Counted from the stretch's first letter, positions 34,174 through 42,457 are shown. The stretch: DNA of 64,000 bases from Roseiarcus sp963842835 (GCA_963842835.1 CAWJIB010000009.1:806001-870000); one strand, 5' to 3'. The notes: generated from the letters alone by a model not told the origin. Numbers and translations: made by a program.

Positions 34174-34489
34174 GTCACACTCCCACGTGTGAACCGACAT
34201 AGTAAAGTATAACCATAGAACGCAAGGTCGACAACTATTATCGCACGGCGTGGTGAATTCTCGACAGATTGCTGCGGCGCGCCACCGGCACGGCGCGCTG
34301 CGATTCCACGGTGGCAAGCGCGTCTCGCCGGGCGCGCCTTAACCACTCGGCAGGCCAAAGCGAATACGCCCGTTTTCCTGCAATAGAATTAACTCGGCGG
34401 AAGCAGCGCGGCGATAGTTTAGCGCGATCCTAAGCCACGCCGCGCTCGACGTGGACTGGGCACGTAAATCTTCGAACCGGGGTCAGGTC
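34174..34489. other. Intergenic region with a tRNA D-arm fragment
   Basis: 316 bases between the PilZ gene and the pilin. On the minus strand at 34351-34336 the sequence is GCCGAGTGGTTAAGGC, the D-arm consensus of class II (Ser/Leu-type) tRNAs. It is not followed by a canonical 7-base anticodon loop or T arm, so this is at most a broken tRNA copy, perhaps left by an integrative element. Nothing else is evident apart from GC-rich palindromic stretches near 34270-34300. Confidence 0.4.
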
Positions 34490-34654
34490 ATGTTCAAATC
34501 GCTCAAAACGTTCGCCGCCGACGAGTCCGGCGCGACCGCGATCGAATACGCGCTAATTGCTTCGTTGATCGCCGTCTTCATCATTGGTTCCTTGGCGGTT
34601 CTCGGCACCAGCATCAGCAGCGAGTTCACCGAAGTCTCCAGCGCCCTTAAGTAA
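34490..34654 (+). CDS. flp: Flp family type IVb pilin
   Basis: A 54-residue prepilin. The short basic leader ends in DESG and is followed by ATAIEYALIASLIAVFIIGSLAVLGTSIS, the standard Flp processing site (Gly before Ala, Glu at mature position 5, Tyr at 6) and hydrophobic helix. It is the main subunit of tight-adherence pili. ATG 34490 has GGGG and AGG upstream; a longer frame from 34451 has no good start. No cpa/tad assembly genes lie in the window, so it is an orphan copy here. Confidence 0.92.
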   Translation: MFKSLKTFAADESGATAIEYALIASLIAVFIIGSLAVLGTSISSEFTEVSSALK

Positions 34655-34855
34655 GCGCAAAAAGGCTCAAACCGACACTCTCTGGATGAGCGCAGTGTCA
34701 TGCGCTGCGCTTCGATGGCCGCAGGCGGAAGCATGACGCCGCCGAGATCATGGCGCGGATCGTCGCCAAGCGCCTTGGGGGAGGTTCGCGATCCTGGCCG
34801 CGACCATTGGCCGCTGACCCTCGTCGAGGCGACGCCCCCGCCCTATATGCTGCGC

Positions 34856-35047
34856 CTAGGCCGACGGTTTCGACCCGACGCCGACGAGACGGCCCGCTGC
34901 GGATGTACCGGCGGGCCGTTTTGTTTTGGGCGCGTCCCGCTTCGGCGGCTCCACCCTGCGGATCGTGCCGGGGACAAAGCGGGTGACGCCCTCCGAAAAT
35001 ATCTCGTCGCCGAAGCCCCGCGTCGGCAATCGGATCACTTTCACCAT
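34856..35047 (-). CDS. Possible small basic protein, unknown
   Basis: A 63-residue frame starting MVKVIRLPTRGFGDEIFSEGVTRF, then a Lys/Arg/Pro-rich tail. The start has an excellent ribosome site (AAGGAG, 8 bases from ATG). Against it, a plus-strand terminator-like hairpin (34889-34919) sits inside the frame and no family is recognised. It could be a real small protein or a chance frame. Confidence 0.4.
   Translation of the reverse strand: MVKVIRLPTRGFGDEIFSEGVTRFVPGTIRRVEPPKRDAPKTKRPAGTSAAGRLVGVGSKPSA
34889..34926 (+). terminator. Rho-independent terminator, transcript uncertain
   Basis: A 9-bp stem (ACGGCCCGC 34889-34897 with GCGGGCCGT 34911-34919) with a 13-base loop, then TTTTGTTTT. It points to the plus strand. 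The only plus-strand gene upstream is flp, 235 bases away, so either flp has a long 3' region or a small RNA ends here. A -10-like TATATGCT lies near 34843. Confidence 0.7.
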
Positions 35048-35154
35048 TGCGGCGCTCCTTACCACAACGTTCGCCTGTAGCACCCCGGCGACACCCTGGC
35101 CACAATCGAGCGTCTCAGGCGACCGCGAGGTCTGCGCTAACTCATTGAAAGAAT

Positions 35155-35231
35155 TGGCGCGCCCGGAGAGGCTTGAACTCCCAACCCTCGGTTTCGAAGA
35201 CCGATACTCTATCCAGTTGAGCTACGGGCGC
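35155..35231 (-). tRNA. tRNA-Arg (anticodon TCG)
   Basis: Minus strand: acceptor GCGCCCG pairs with CGGGCGC, D arm AGCTCAACTGGATAGAGT, anticodon stem-loop GGTCTTCGAAACC with TCG (Arg, CGA codons), T arm GGGAGTTCAAGCCTCTC (T-loop TTCAAGC), discriminator G and encoded CCA at 35157-35155. 77 bases in all. Confidence 0.96.
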
Positions 35232-35376
35232 GCTGACGAGGTTCGCCATAGCATGGCTCGGCCGACGCTTGAAGCCTCGTCCAGGCTTTCGTTGATTTGC
35301 CATACGATTGGCCGCATAGTGCCGGCAAAAGACGCATATTGCGTCCACGAAGCGTCGTATTGCGAGGACGGACAGA

Positions 35377-37206
35377 ATGAAAGTCAAGGGCGGAGCCGCG
35401 GGGCAGGACAAGCAGGTCAAGGAGGGCAAGCGGCGCCTGCGCTCGAGGCAATGGTTCGACAACCCGGACAATCCCGGCATGACCGCGCTCTATATCGAGC
35501 GCTATCTCAATTTCGGCCTGACGCCGGCGGAGTTGCGCTCCGGCAAGCCGATCATCGGCATCGCCCAGACCGGCTCCGACCTGGTCCCGTGCAATCGGCA
35601 TCACATCGATCTGGCCAAGCGCGTGCGCGACGGAATCACCGCGGCCGGCGGCATCGCCTTCGAGTTCCCGGTGCATCCGCTCCAGGAGACCGGCAAACGC
35701 CCGACCGCGGCGCTCGACCGCAACCTCGCCTATCTCGGTCTGGTCGAGATCCTGATGGGCTACTTCATCGACGGCGTCGTGCTCACCACCGGTTGCGACA
35801 AGACGACCCCGGCCTGCATCATGGCGGCGGCGACGGTCAACATTCCCGCCATCGTGCTTTCCGGCGGGCCGATGAACAACGGCTGGCATCACGGCGAGCG
35901 CACCGGCTCGGGCACGATCGTCTGGCGCGCGCGCGCCGAGCTCGCCGAGGGCAAGATCGACTACGAGCAATTCATGGAGATCGTGACCTCCTCGGCGCCG
36001 TCGGTCGGCCATTGCAACACCATGGGCACCGCCTCGACGATGAACGCGCTCGCCGAGGCGCTCGGCATGAGCCTGCCCGGCTGCGCCGCCATTCCCGCGC
36101 CGCATCGCGAACGCGGGCAGATCGCCTACGAGACGGGCCGCCGCATCGTCGACATGGTGTGGGAGGATCTCAAGCCCTCGGACATCCTCACCCGCGAAGC
36201 CTTCGAGAACACGATCGTCGTCAACAGCGCGATCGGCGGCTCGACCAACGCGCCGATCCACGTCAACGCGATCGCGCGCCATATCGGCGTCAAGCTCAGC
36301 ATCGACGACTGGGAGAGGATCGGCCATCACGTGCCGCTGCTCGTCAACATGCAGCCGGCCGGAAAATACCTCGGCGAGGAGTTCCATCGCGCCGGCGGCG
36401 TGCCTGCCGTCGTCAACGAGCTGATGAAGCGCAAGCTCGTCCACAAGAACGCCTTGACGGTCAACGGCAAGACGATCGGCGAGAATTGCAAGGGCCGGGA
36501 GTCGGCCGACGCGGACGTGATCTTCCCGATCGACGCGCCGATGAAGCCGGACGCCGGATTCATCGTCCTGCGCGGCAATCTCTTCGACAATGCGGTCATG
36601 AAGACGAGCGTCATCGATACGGAGTTCCGTCAGCGCTATCTCTCCAATGCCAGCGACCCGGACGCCTTCGAGGGACGGGCGATCGTGTTCGACGGGCCGG
36701 AGGACTATCACCACCGCATCGAGGACCCGAAGCTCAAGATCGACGAGCATTGCATATTGTTCATCCGCGGCGCGGGCCCGATCGGCTATCCCGGCGGCGC
36801 GGAAGTTGTGAACATGCAGCCGCCCGCCGCTCTCATCAAAAAGGGCGTGAAGGCGCTTCCGTGCATCGGAGACGGCCGGCAGTCCGGCACGTCGGGTTCG
36901 CCTTCGATCCTCAACGCCTCGCCCGAGGCGGCGGCCGGCGGCGGGCTCGCGCTGCTGCGCACCGGCGACCGCGTCCGCATCGACCTTAAGAAGCGCACCG
37001 CCAACATCCTCATTTCCGACGAGGAGCTCGCGACACGCCGGGCGGCTCTGGAGAAGCACGGCTACGCCTATCCCAAGAGCCAGACGCCCTGGCAGCAGAT
37101 CCAGCGCGAAATGGTCGCCCAGTTCGACGAGGGCATGGTGCTGAAGCCGGCGGTGAACTACCAGCGCCTCGCGCAGACGATGGGCGTGCCGCGGGACAAC
37201 CATTAG
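35377..37206 (+). CDS. IlvD/Edd-family sugar-acid dehydratase (xylonate/arabinonate type)
   Basis: 609 residues. The N-terminal SRQWFDNPDNPGMTALYIERYLNFGLTPAEL and GIAQTGSDLVPCNRHH match Caulobacter D-xylonate dehydratase XylD closely. The three iron-sulfur cysteines are at 72 (VPCNRHH), 140 (LTTGCDKTTP) and 213 (GHCNTMGTAST). Length and motifs differ from the amino-acid pathway enzyme IlvD, so it probably dehydrates a C5 or C6 aldonate to a 2-keto-3-deoxy acid. The exact sugar is open: xylonate, arabinonate or galactonate. The GNAT gene starts three bases after its stop. Confidence 0.9.
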   Translation: MKVKGGAAGQDKQVKEGKRRLRSRQWFDNPDNPGMTALYIERYLNFGLTPAELRSGKPIIGIAQTGSDLVPCNRHHIDLAKRVRDGITAAGGIAFEFPVHPLQETGKRPTAALDRNLAYLGLVEILMGYFIDGVVLTTGCDKTTPACIMAAATVNIPAIVLSGGPMNNGWHHGERTGSGTIVWRARAELAEGKIDYEQFMEIVTSSAPSVGHCNTMGTASTMNALAEALGMSLPGCAAIPAPHRERGQIAYETGRRIVDMVWEDLKPSDILTREAFENTIVVNSAIGGSTNAPIHVNAIARHIGVKLSIDDWERIGHHVPLLVNMQPAGKYLGEEFHRAGGVPAVVNELMKRKLVHKNALTVNGKTIGENCKGRESADADVIFPIDAPMKPDAGFIVLRGNLFDNAVMKTSVIDTEFRQRYLSNASDPDAFEGRAIVFDGPEDYHHRIEDPKLKIDEHCILFIRGAGPIGYPGGAEVVNMQPPAALIKKGVKALPCIGDGRQSGTSGSPSILNASPEAAAGGGLALLRTGDRVRIDLKKRTANILISDEELATRRAALEKHGYAYPKSQTPWQQIQREMVAQFDEGMVLKPAVNYQRLAQTMGVPRDNH

Positions 37207-37209
37207 CCC

Positions 37210-37950
37210 ATGGAGACAAACTCGCTCGGACAGCCCATCGGCCCGTTCGTCGAGGCCCACCCCGCCAAGCGCCCCGAGCGCGTGACGCTGCGCGGACGCG
37301 CGGTCACGCTGGCGCCGCTCGACGCCGACAGCCACGCCGACGCGCTTTTCCACGGCGCCAATGGCGGCGACAAGGATCGCGTCTGGACCTATCTGTCCGA
37401 CGGCCCTTACGCCGACGCGGCCGTCTTCAAGGCCAGCATCGCCGCCAAGGCGCAATCGGCCGATCCGCTGTTTTTCGCGATTCTCGACAACGCCTCACGC
37501 TCGGCCGTCGGCTACCAGACCTTGATGCGCGTCGATGCGACGAATCGCGTGATCGAAGTCGGCAATATTCTCTATACGCCGGCGATGCAGCGCACGATCG
37601 GCGCGACCGAGGCGCAATATCTCTTCGCGCGATATGTCTTCGACGAACTCGGCTATCGCCGCTACGAGTGGAAGTGCAACGACCTCAACGCGCCCTCGAA
37701 GCGCGCCGCGCTCCGCTTCGGCTTCGCCTTCGAAGGCGTCTTTCGCCAGCATATGATCATCAAGGGCCGCAATCGCGACACCGCGTGGTTCTCGATGCTC
37801 GATTCGGAATGGCCGCAGCGGCGCGCGGCGTTCGAGCATTGGCTCGCCCCGGAGAATTTCGACGCCGCGGGACGCCAGAAGATCTCGTTGACGAGCCTCA
37901 TTGAGGCGTCGGCCGCGCCGCGCGCGAACCCGTCGAGCCAAAGCGCCTGA
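37210..37950 (+). CDS. GNAT-family N-acetyltransferase (RimJ/RimL-like)
   Basis: 246 residues of the Acetyltransf_3 (RimJ/RimL) type. Seen: VTLRGRAVTLAPLDADSHADALF (typical first strand), SRSAVGYQTLMRVDATNRVIEVGNILYTPAMQRTIGATEAQYL (motif A) and YRRYEWKCNDLNAPSKRAALRFGFAFEGVFRQHMIIKGRNRDTAWFSML (helix-strand pair). The acceptor is probably a small amine or peptide N-terminus. The spacing suggests cotranscription with the dehydratase, but no metabolic link is evident. Confidence 0.87.
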   Translation: METNSLGQPIGPFVEAHPAKRPERVTLRGRAVTLAPLDADSHADALFHGANGGDKDRVWTYLSDGPYADAAVFKASIAAKAQSADPLFFAILDNASRSAVGYQTLMRVDATNRVIEVGNILYTPAMQRTIGATEAQYLFARYVFDELGYRRYEWKCNDLNAPSKRAALRFGFAFEGVFRQHMIIKGRNRDTAWFSMLDSEWPQRRAAFEHWLAPENFDAAGRQKISLTSLIEASAAPRANPSSQSA

Positions 37951-38125
37951 ACGAACGCGCGGACGCGTTTCGTCGATCGCCGGATCGCCCTGCAAATCCG
38001 CGCGTCATAGTTCGTTAAGGTCAATTTTTAGGGTTAAGTCGGCATTAAGGTGTTCATGGCATTTTTCCCTTCGAAGCAAGTGTGCGCGGGCCCAGTCGGC
38101 GCGCGTCGAACGAAGGGATTTCGTC

Positions 38126-39040
38126 ATGGCCAAGTTCAAGGCCCTCATTCTCGCCGGCGGCGCGTTCTTCGCCCTGGCCCGCGCGGCCGTCGCCGCCGAT
38201 CTCCTGCCGCCCGCGCCCGCGCTCGAGCCGTTGCCGCCCGCCATGGCCGAATTCAACGGCTGGTATTTGCGCGGCGACGTCGGCATCGGCGTCAACGCGG
38301 CGACGCCGAACCTCGTCAACACGCCCGATCCGCTCCCGATCGGCTTGGCCAGCGGCTACTACACCGGCACGCCGACGCAAAGCTTCAACAATTCGACGAT
38401 TTCCGCGTCGATGAGTTTCGACCTCGGCGTCGGATACCAGGTCAACAACTGGCTTCGCTTCGACGTGACGGGCGAATATCGCGGCGGAGCGCAGTTTCAG
38501 TCGCTCTATGTGATTAACGACGCCGGGAATACTCCTGGCCCGACCCAATTGGCCGATTTCTATCGCGGCAGCATTTCCTCGTTGGTCGGCTTGGTCAACG
38601 GGTACGTCGATTTGGGGACATGGTATGGCATAACGCCCTACGTCGGCGCCGGCGTCGGATTGGCTAGAAACACCCTTTCCGGTATGACCGATCAGGGTGA
38701 GGTTACATACGCCGCCTTCGGAACCGGACCCAGCGGCGGCTATTTCAGCGACGGCTCCAAGACCAACTTCGCCTGGGCGCTGATGGCCGGCCTCGACTTC
38801 AACGTGACGCAGAACCTGAAGCTGGAACTCGGCTATCGCTATCTCGATCTCGGCAAGTTCGGCTCGGGCGGCTCGAACTGCTTGAACGGAACGGGGGCAG
38901 GCACCGGCTTTGCCTGCGCCGTCAACTATGTCTCGTCGAAGAACGATCTCGCCTGGAACGACTTCCGCCTGGGCCTGCGTTGGATGATCGGCGAAGCGCC
39001 GGTCTACGCCCCGGAAGCCCCGCTCGTGCGCAAATATTGA
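38126..39040 (+). CDS. Outer-membrane beta-barrel protein (Omp25/OmpA-like)
   Basis: 304 residues. The signal peptide MAKFKALILAGGAFFALARAAVAA is followed by a Pro-rich linker (LLPPAPALEPLPPAM) and WYLRGDVGIGVNAATPN, the usual start of rhizobial small outer-membrane barrels. About eight amphipathic strands follow (YGITPYVGAGVGLAR, LKLELGYRYLDLGKFG, NDFRLGLRWMIG). The last residues (LVRKY) differ from the usual terminal Phe strand. Two Cys (NCLNG...FACAV) may bond. ATG 38126 has AAGGGA. A terminator follows. Confidence 0.88.
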   Translation: MAKFKALILAGGAFFALARAAVAADLLPPAPALEPLPPAMAEFNGWYLRGDVGIGVNAATPNLVNTPDPLPIGLASGYYTGTPTQSFNNSTISASMSFDLGVGYQVNNWLRFDVTGEYRGGAQFQSLYVINDAGNTPGPTQLADFYRGSISSLVGLVNGYVDLGTWYGITPYVGAGVGLARNTLSGMTDQGEVTYAAFGTGPSGGYFSDGSKTNFAWALMAGLDFNVTQNLKLELGYRYLDLGKFGSGGSNCLNGTGAGTGFACAVNYVSSKNDLAWNDFRLGLRWMIGEAPVYAPEAPLVRKY

Positions 39041-39069
39041 TCGATCCTCCTCGGGTCGAAAACGATCGA

Positions 39070-39101
39070 GCGGCGTCGGCAATGTCGGCGCCGCTTTTTT
39101 T
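39070..39101 (+). terminator. Rho-independent terminator of the outer-membrane protein gene
   Basis: An 11-bp stem (39070-39080 with 39084-39094, two G-U pairs), an AAT loop and seven T. It lies 29 bases after the stop codon of the barrel protein gene. Confidence 0.9.
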
Positions 39102-39533
39102 GCTCGAGTCCCGAGGGCGCGGCCGATCCGCGATCGCCAGCGTCAACAGGGCAGGCCGACGTCATTCTCGGCGAGCGCCGTCTGCGCCGCGCGCGAACCC
39201 GGGACCTGTTCGGGTTCGGCGCGATGGACCGTGTCCCCTAAAGCGCGTCGCTTTAAGACGAGACCGATGATGCTCTTACCCGACACCGCCGGCGATTCCA
39301 TCGAATCGCGTCATGCTCTAAGGCCTCGCCGGGGCGAAATTGCGCGGCATCGTCGTGATCCCGCAGGAGAATCGCTGCGCCTTGCCGGTGCGGACGACGG
39401 CGCTCGCGCTCAATTGAAGGCGGCGCGCATTGCCTTCGCCCGCCAGCCGACGTAAGTCCGCGAGGAAACCTTCAAGCGCCGACGCGCCCGTCTCGCGGCG
39501 CGTCCGATGAGGGGCGCTCGAGGCGAAGTCGCG
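39102..39533. other. Intergenic region, possible dispersed-repeat remnant
   Basis: About 430 bases without a gene. Around 39239-39256 is AAAGCGcgtCGCTTT, and two similar words, GATGATGCTCTTA and GTCATGCTCTAA, occur near 39266 and 39310. Intergenic repeats of rhizobia often carry GATCATGCTCTA-like words next to a hairpin, so this may be a copy of such an element. I could not compare it with other copies. Confidence 0.35.
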
Positions 39534-40475
39534 ATGGTCGAGAATTCCGCATCCTGGTGGGCCAGACCCTGGAGGGCCGCCTGGGGCAGTCCCATCGTGC
39601 TTTTGTCGCTGACGACGCTGATCTGGGCGGGCCATGGGGTCGTCGGCCGCATGGCCGTCGGCCAGATCGGACCGATGACGCTGACCTGCGCGCGCTGGGC
39701 GCTGGCGCTCGGCCCGATCGCCTTCGCCGCGCGCGGCGCGCTGCGGCGGGATATCGAAGTCATGCGCGGGCGCTGGCTGTTCGTCGCGGCGATGGGCGCG
39801 CTCGGCTTCACCGCCTTCAACGCGATGTTCTATGTCGCCGCGCATCGCACCGGCGCGCTCAATCTGTCGATCATCCAGGGCGCGATTCCCGCCTTCGTGC
39901 TGATCGGCGCGCGATTCGTTTTCGGCGAGAAGGTGAGCGCGCCCCGGGCGCTCGGCGCGTTCGCCACCATGCTCGGGGTCGCGGCGATCGCCTCGCAGGG
40001 CAATTGGTCCCGGCTGACCGGGCTCGCCTTCAACAGCGGCGATCTCATGGTGCTGATCGCCTGCTTCTTCTACTCCGGCTACACCATCGGCCTGCGCAGT
40101 CGGCCGCGCATCTCCGGCCTCGGCTTTCTCGCCGGCATGGCCCTGGCCGCGTTTCTCACGTCGATCCCGCTGTTTGTGTGGGAGGTCGCGGCCGGCGATT
40201 TCGTCTGGCCGACGGGCAAGGGGTTGTTGCTGCTGCTGTACGCGGCGCTCGGACCGGCTTTCGTGTCGCAGATCTTTTACATGCGCGGCGTTGAATTGAT
40301 CGGGCCGGGCCGGGCCGGGGTGTTCGTCAATCTGGTGCCGGCGTTCGGCGCGCTGATGGCGGTCGTCTTGCTCGGCGAACCGTTCGCCGCGTACCATGTC
40401 GTGGCGCTGGCCCTCGTGGTCGGCGGGATCGCCATCGCCCAGCGCGGCCCGTCGCCGCGGCCAGCGGCGCGATAG
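39534..40475 (+). CDS. EamA-family (DMT) transporter
   Basis: About 313 residues with ten hydrophobic segments in two EamA repeats (SPIVLLSLTTLIWAGHGVVGRMAVGQIGPMTLTCARW for the first and GDLMVLIACFFYSGYTIGLR for the second; FYMRGVELIGPGRAGVFVNLVPAFGALMAVVLLGEPFAAYH is the strongly conserved last part). Probably an exporter of amino acids or purine-like metabolites, substrate unknown. ATG 39534 was chosen over ATG 39507, since GAGGCG precedes it and the helix start fits. It is not closely related to the EamA protein at 2728. Confidence 0.87.
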   Translation: MVENSASWWARPWRAAWGSPIVLLSLTTLIWAGHGVVGRMAVGQIGPMTLTCARWALALGPIAFAARGALRRDIEVMRGRWLFVAAMGALGFTAFNAMFYVAAHRTGALNLSIIQGAIPAFVLIGARFVFGEKVSAPRALGAFATMLGVAAIASQGNWSRLTGLAFNSGDLMVLIACFFYSGYTIGLRSRPRISGLGFLAGMALAAFLTSIPLFVWEVAAGDFVWPTGKGLLLLLYAALGPAFVSQIFYMRGVELIGPGRAGVFVNLVPAFGALMAVVLLGEPFAAYHVVALALVVGGIAIAQRGPSPRPAAR

Positions 40476-40521
40476 GCGCGCGACGGGCGTCGAAATCAAC
40501 TCGTTGGAGAAGGACCGGACT

Positions 40522-41190
40522 ATGGGCGAAATGATCGAATTGAAATCCGGCGACGGCGCCGCGATCGGCGCATGGCTCGCCGCTCCGGCGGCCGCGCCGC
40601 GCGCCGCGGTCGTCGTCGTGCAGGAGATTTTTGGAGTCAATCATCACATCCGTTCGGTCGCCGACCGGTTCGCCGCGGCCGGCTATCTCGCGATCGCGCC
40701 GGCGATGTTCGACCGCGTCGAGAAGGGCGTCGAACTCGGCTACGACGCCCCCGGAATGGCGCGCGGCATGGAGATCGTCGCCAAGGTGGATCGCGAAGCG
40801 GCGCTCAGCGACATCGCGGCCGCGGTCCAGCGCGTCGCGAGCGCGGGAAAGGTCGGCGTCGTCGGCTTCTGCTGGGGCGGCACGATGGCCTGGCTCGCGG
40901 CGGCGCGAACCCCCGGAATCGCCGCCGCGGTCGGCTATTACGGCGGCGGAATCATCGGCCTGAAGGACTTGCGGCCGCGGGTCCCGACGATGCTGCATTT
41001 CGGCGAGCATGACGCGCATATCCCGGTCGCGGGGGTGCGCGAGGTCGAGGCCGCCCATCCCGGCACGCCCGTCCATATCTATCCGGCCGGGCACGGGTTC
41101 CATTGCGACGAGCGCGCGAGCTACCACGCCCCGAGCGCGGCTCTCGCATGGAGCCGCACGCTCGATTTCTTCGCCGTGCATCTGGCATAG
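40522..41190 (+). CDS. Dienelactone hydrolase family protein
   Basis: A 222-residue alpha/beta hydrolase of the DLH family. The nucleophile is Cys117 in GFCWGG, the acid Asp164 in GEHDAHIP and the base His191 in AGHGFHCDE; the VVVVQEIFGVNHHIRSVADRFAAAGY start is the family signature. DLH opens lactones such as dienelactone from chloroaromatic breakdown, but many members have other esters or unknown substrates. ATG 40522 has GGAGAAGGA upstream. It follows the EamA gene by 46 bases. Confidence 0.9.
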   Translation: MGEMIELKSGDGAAIGAWLAAPAAAPRAAVVVVQEIFGVNHHIRSVADRFAAAGYLAIAPAMFDRVEKGVELGYDAPGMARGMEIVAKVDREAALSDIAAAVQRVASAGKVGVVGFCWGGTMAWLAAARTPGIAAAVGYYGGGIIGLKDLRPRVPTMLHFGEHDAHIPVAGVREVEAAHPGTPVHIYPAGHGFHCDERASYHAPSAALAWSRTLDFFAVHLA

Positions 41191-41212
41191 CGGCCAATAC
41201 GCCGCAATTCTC

Positions 41213-41262
41213 CCCTCTCGCCCTGGGGGAGAGGGCATAGCCCATCGAGAGACCGGCTATGC
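41213..41262. repeat. Two adjoining hairpins between convergent genes (REP-like)
   Basis: CCCTCTC (41213-41219) pairs with GAGAGGG (41229-41235), and directly after it GCATAGCC (41235-41242) pairs with GGCTATGC (41255-41262). The CTCCCCTCTCGCCCTGGGGG core resembles short intergenic repeats common in this group. There is no T run, so it is probably a repeat element or a weak terminator pair between the hydrolase gene and purC. Confidence 0.55.
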
Positions 41263-41325
41263 CCGGCCGCCTTCTCCCTGCGTATGGGCGGCATTCGTCC
41301 GGCCCCGCAAGGGGGGGAAGGGCGC

Positions 41326-42090
41326 TTACTTCACCAGCCGCGGCCCGCCGGCGCCCGGCTTCTCGTTTTCCTGGACGACGCCGAGACGGCGCGCCACTTC
41401 CGTATAGGCTTCGATCATGCCGCCGAGGTCCTTGCGGAAGCGGTCCTTGTCCATTTTTTCGTTGGATTTGACGTCCCACAAGCGACAGGAATCGGGGCTG
41501 ATTTCGTCGGCGACGACGATCCGCATGTTGTCGCCCTCCCACAGCCGGCCGCACTCGATCTTGAAATCGACAAGGCGGATGCCGACGCCGAGGAACAGCC
41601 CGGTCAGGAAGTCGTTGACGCGAATGGCGAGCGCCATGATGTCGTCGATTTCCTGCGGCGAAGCCCAGCCGAACGCGGTGATGTGCTCCTCCGAGACCAT
41701 GGGATCGTTGAGTGCGTCGTTCTTGTAGTAGAATTCGATGATCGAGCGCGGCAGCTGCGTGCCTTCCTCAATGCCCAGACGCGTGGCGAGCGATCCCGCC
41801 GCGACATTGCGCACGACGACCTCGAGCGGAATGATTTCGACCTCGCGAATCAACTGTTCGCGCATGTTGATGCGGCGCATGAAATGCGTGGGGACGCCGA
41901 TTTCATTAAGCCGCTGGAACAGATATTCGGAGATGCGATTGTTAAGAACGCCTTTGCCTTCAATGACTTCGTGCTTCTTGGCGTTGAAGGCGGTCGCATC
42001 GTCCTTGAAGTGCTGAATCAAGGTGCCCGGCTCCGGGCCCTCATAAAGGACCTTGGCTTTGCCTTCGTAGATGCGTCGACGGCGGTTCAT
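41326..42090 (-). CDS. purC: SAICAR synthase (phosphoribosylaminoimidazole-succinocarboxamide synthase)
   Basis: 254 residues from ATG 42090 (MNRRRRIYEGKAKVLYEGPEPGT), the standard rhizobial start; ATG 42120 adds ten residues and has AAAAGG, so it is a real alternative. Seen: KKHEVIEGKGVLNNRISEYLF, EVVVRNVAAGSLATRLGIEEG, SIIEFYYKNDALNDPMVSEEHI, RLVDFKIECGR and the ADEISPDSCRLWD motif. It joins CAIR and aspartate to give SAICAR in purine synthesis. No other pur gene is adjacent; purH is at 22340. Confidence 0.97.
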   Translation of the reverse strand: MNRRRRIYEGKAKVLYEGPEPGTLIQHFKDDATAFNAKKHEVIEGKGVLNNRISEYLFQRLNEIGVPTHFMRRINMREQLIREVEIIPLEVVVRNVAAGSLATRLGIEEGTQLPRSIIEFYYKNDALNDPMVSEEHITAFGWASPQEIDDIMALAIRVNDFLTGLFLGVGIRLVDFKIECGRLWEGDNMRIVVADEISPDSCRLWDVKSNEKMDKDRFRKDLGGMIEAYTEVARRLGVVQENEKPGAGGPRLVK

Positions 42091-42120
42091 GCGGTGCAAC
42101 CCCGGCTTGAGGAAATCCAT

Positions 42121-42457
42121 TAAATCGGCCTTTTCTGACAGCTATCTCGCCGTTTGCGCAACTGCGCTAGGCGAGTATATGGGGTTTCGGGCCGCGTGAG
42201 CCAAGTGTGATAGCCCTCATCCGGACCGGGGGCCAGCCCCCCGTCAACTTATCCGATCGCCGCCCACCGCACAAACGCCGCCTGGAGCGGGGCGCCCCCT
42301 TACCAAAGGCTGAGGGACGGGCGCCCGGCAATTGCTGTATTAACAGGGCATCGGCTCGAATCGCGCCTAAATTCAGCCGGCGTTCGCCGTGGTTATTCGC
42401 GGGACGCAAGAATCGGGTCCGCGGTTTTTGCGGATTAACCGAAAAGGGGAGGGAAGC
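42121..42457. other. Divergent region between purC and the acetate operon
   Basis: About 337 bases. It must carry promoters for both directions. I see no clear sigma-70 pair. A GC-rich imperfect hairpin (GGACCGGGGGCCAGCCCCCCGTC, around 42224-42246) sits near the middle, and GGGCGCCC occurs twice (42287 and 42320). No gene is seen. Confidence 0.4.

Noticed and set aside
34856..35047. The same small frame as a certain gene
   Set aside because: Kept only at low confidence, because a plus-strand terminator lies inside it and no homologue is known to me.
35209..37455. 748-codon minus-strand frame over the dehydratase gene
   Set aside because: Antisense shadow of an intact IlvD/Edd enzyme that has its three Fe-S cysteines; codon bias favours the plus strand.
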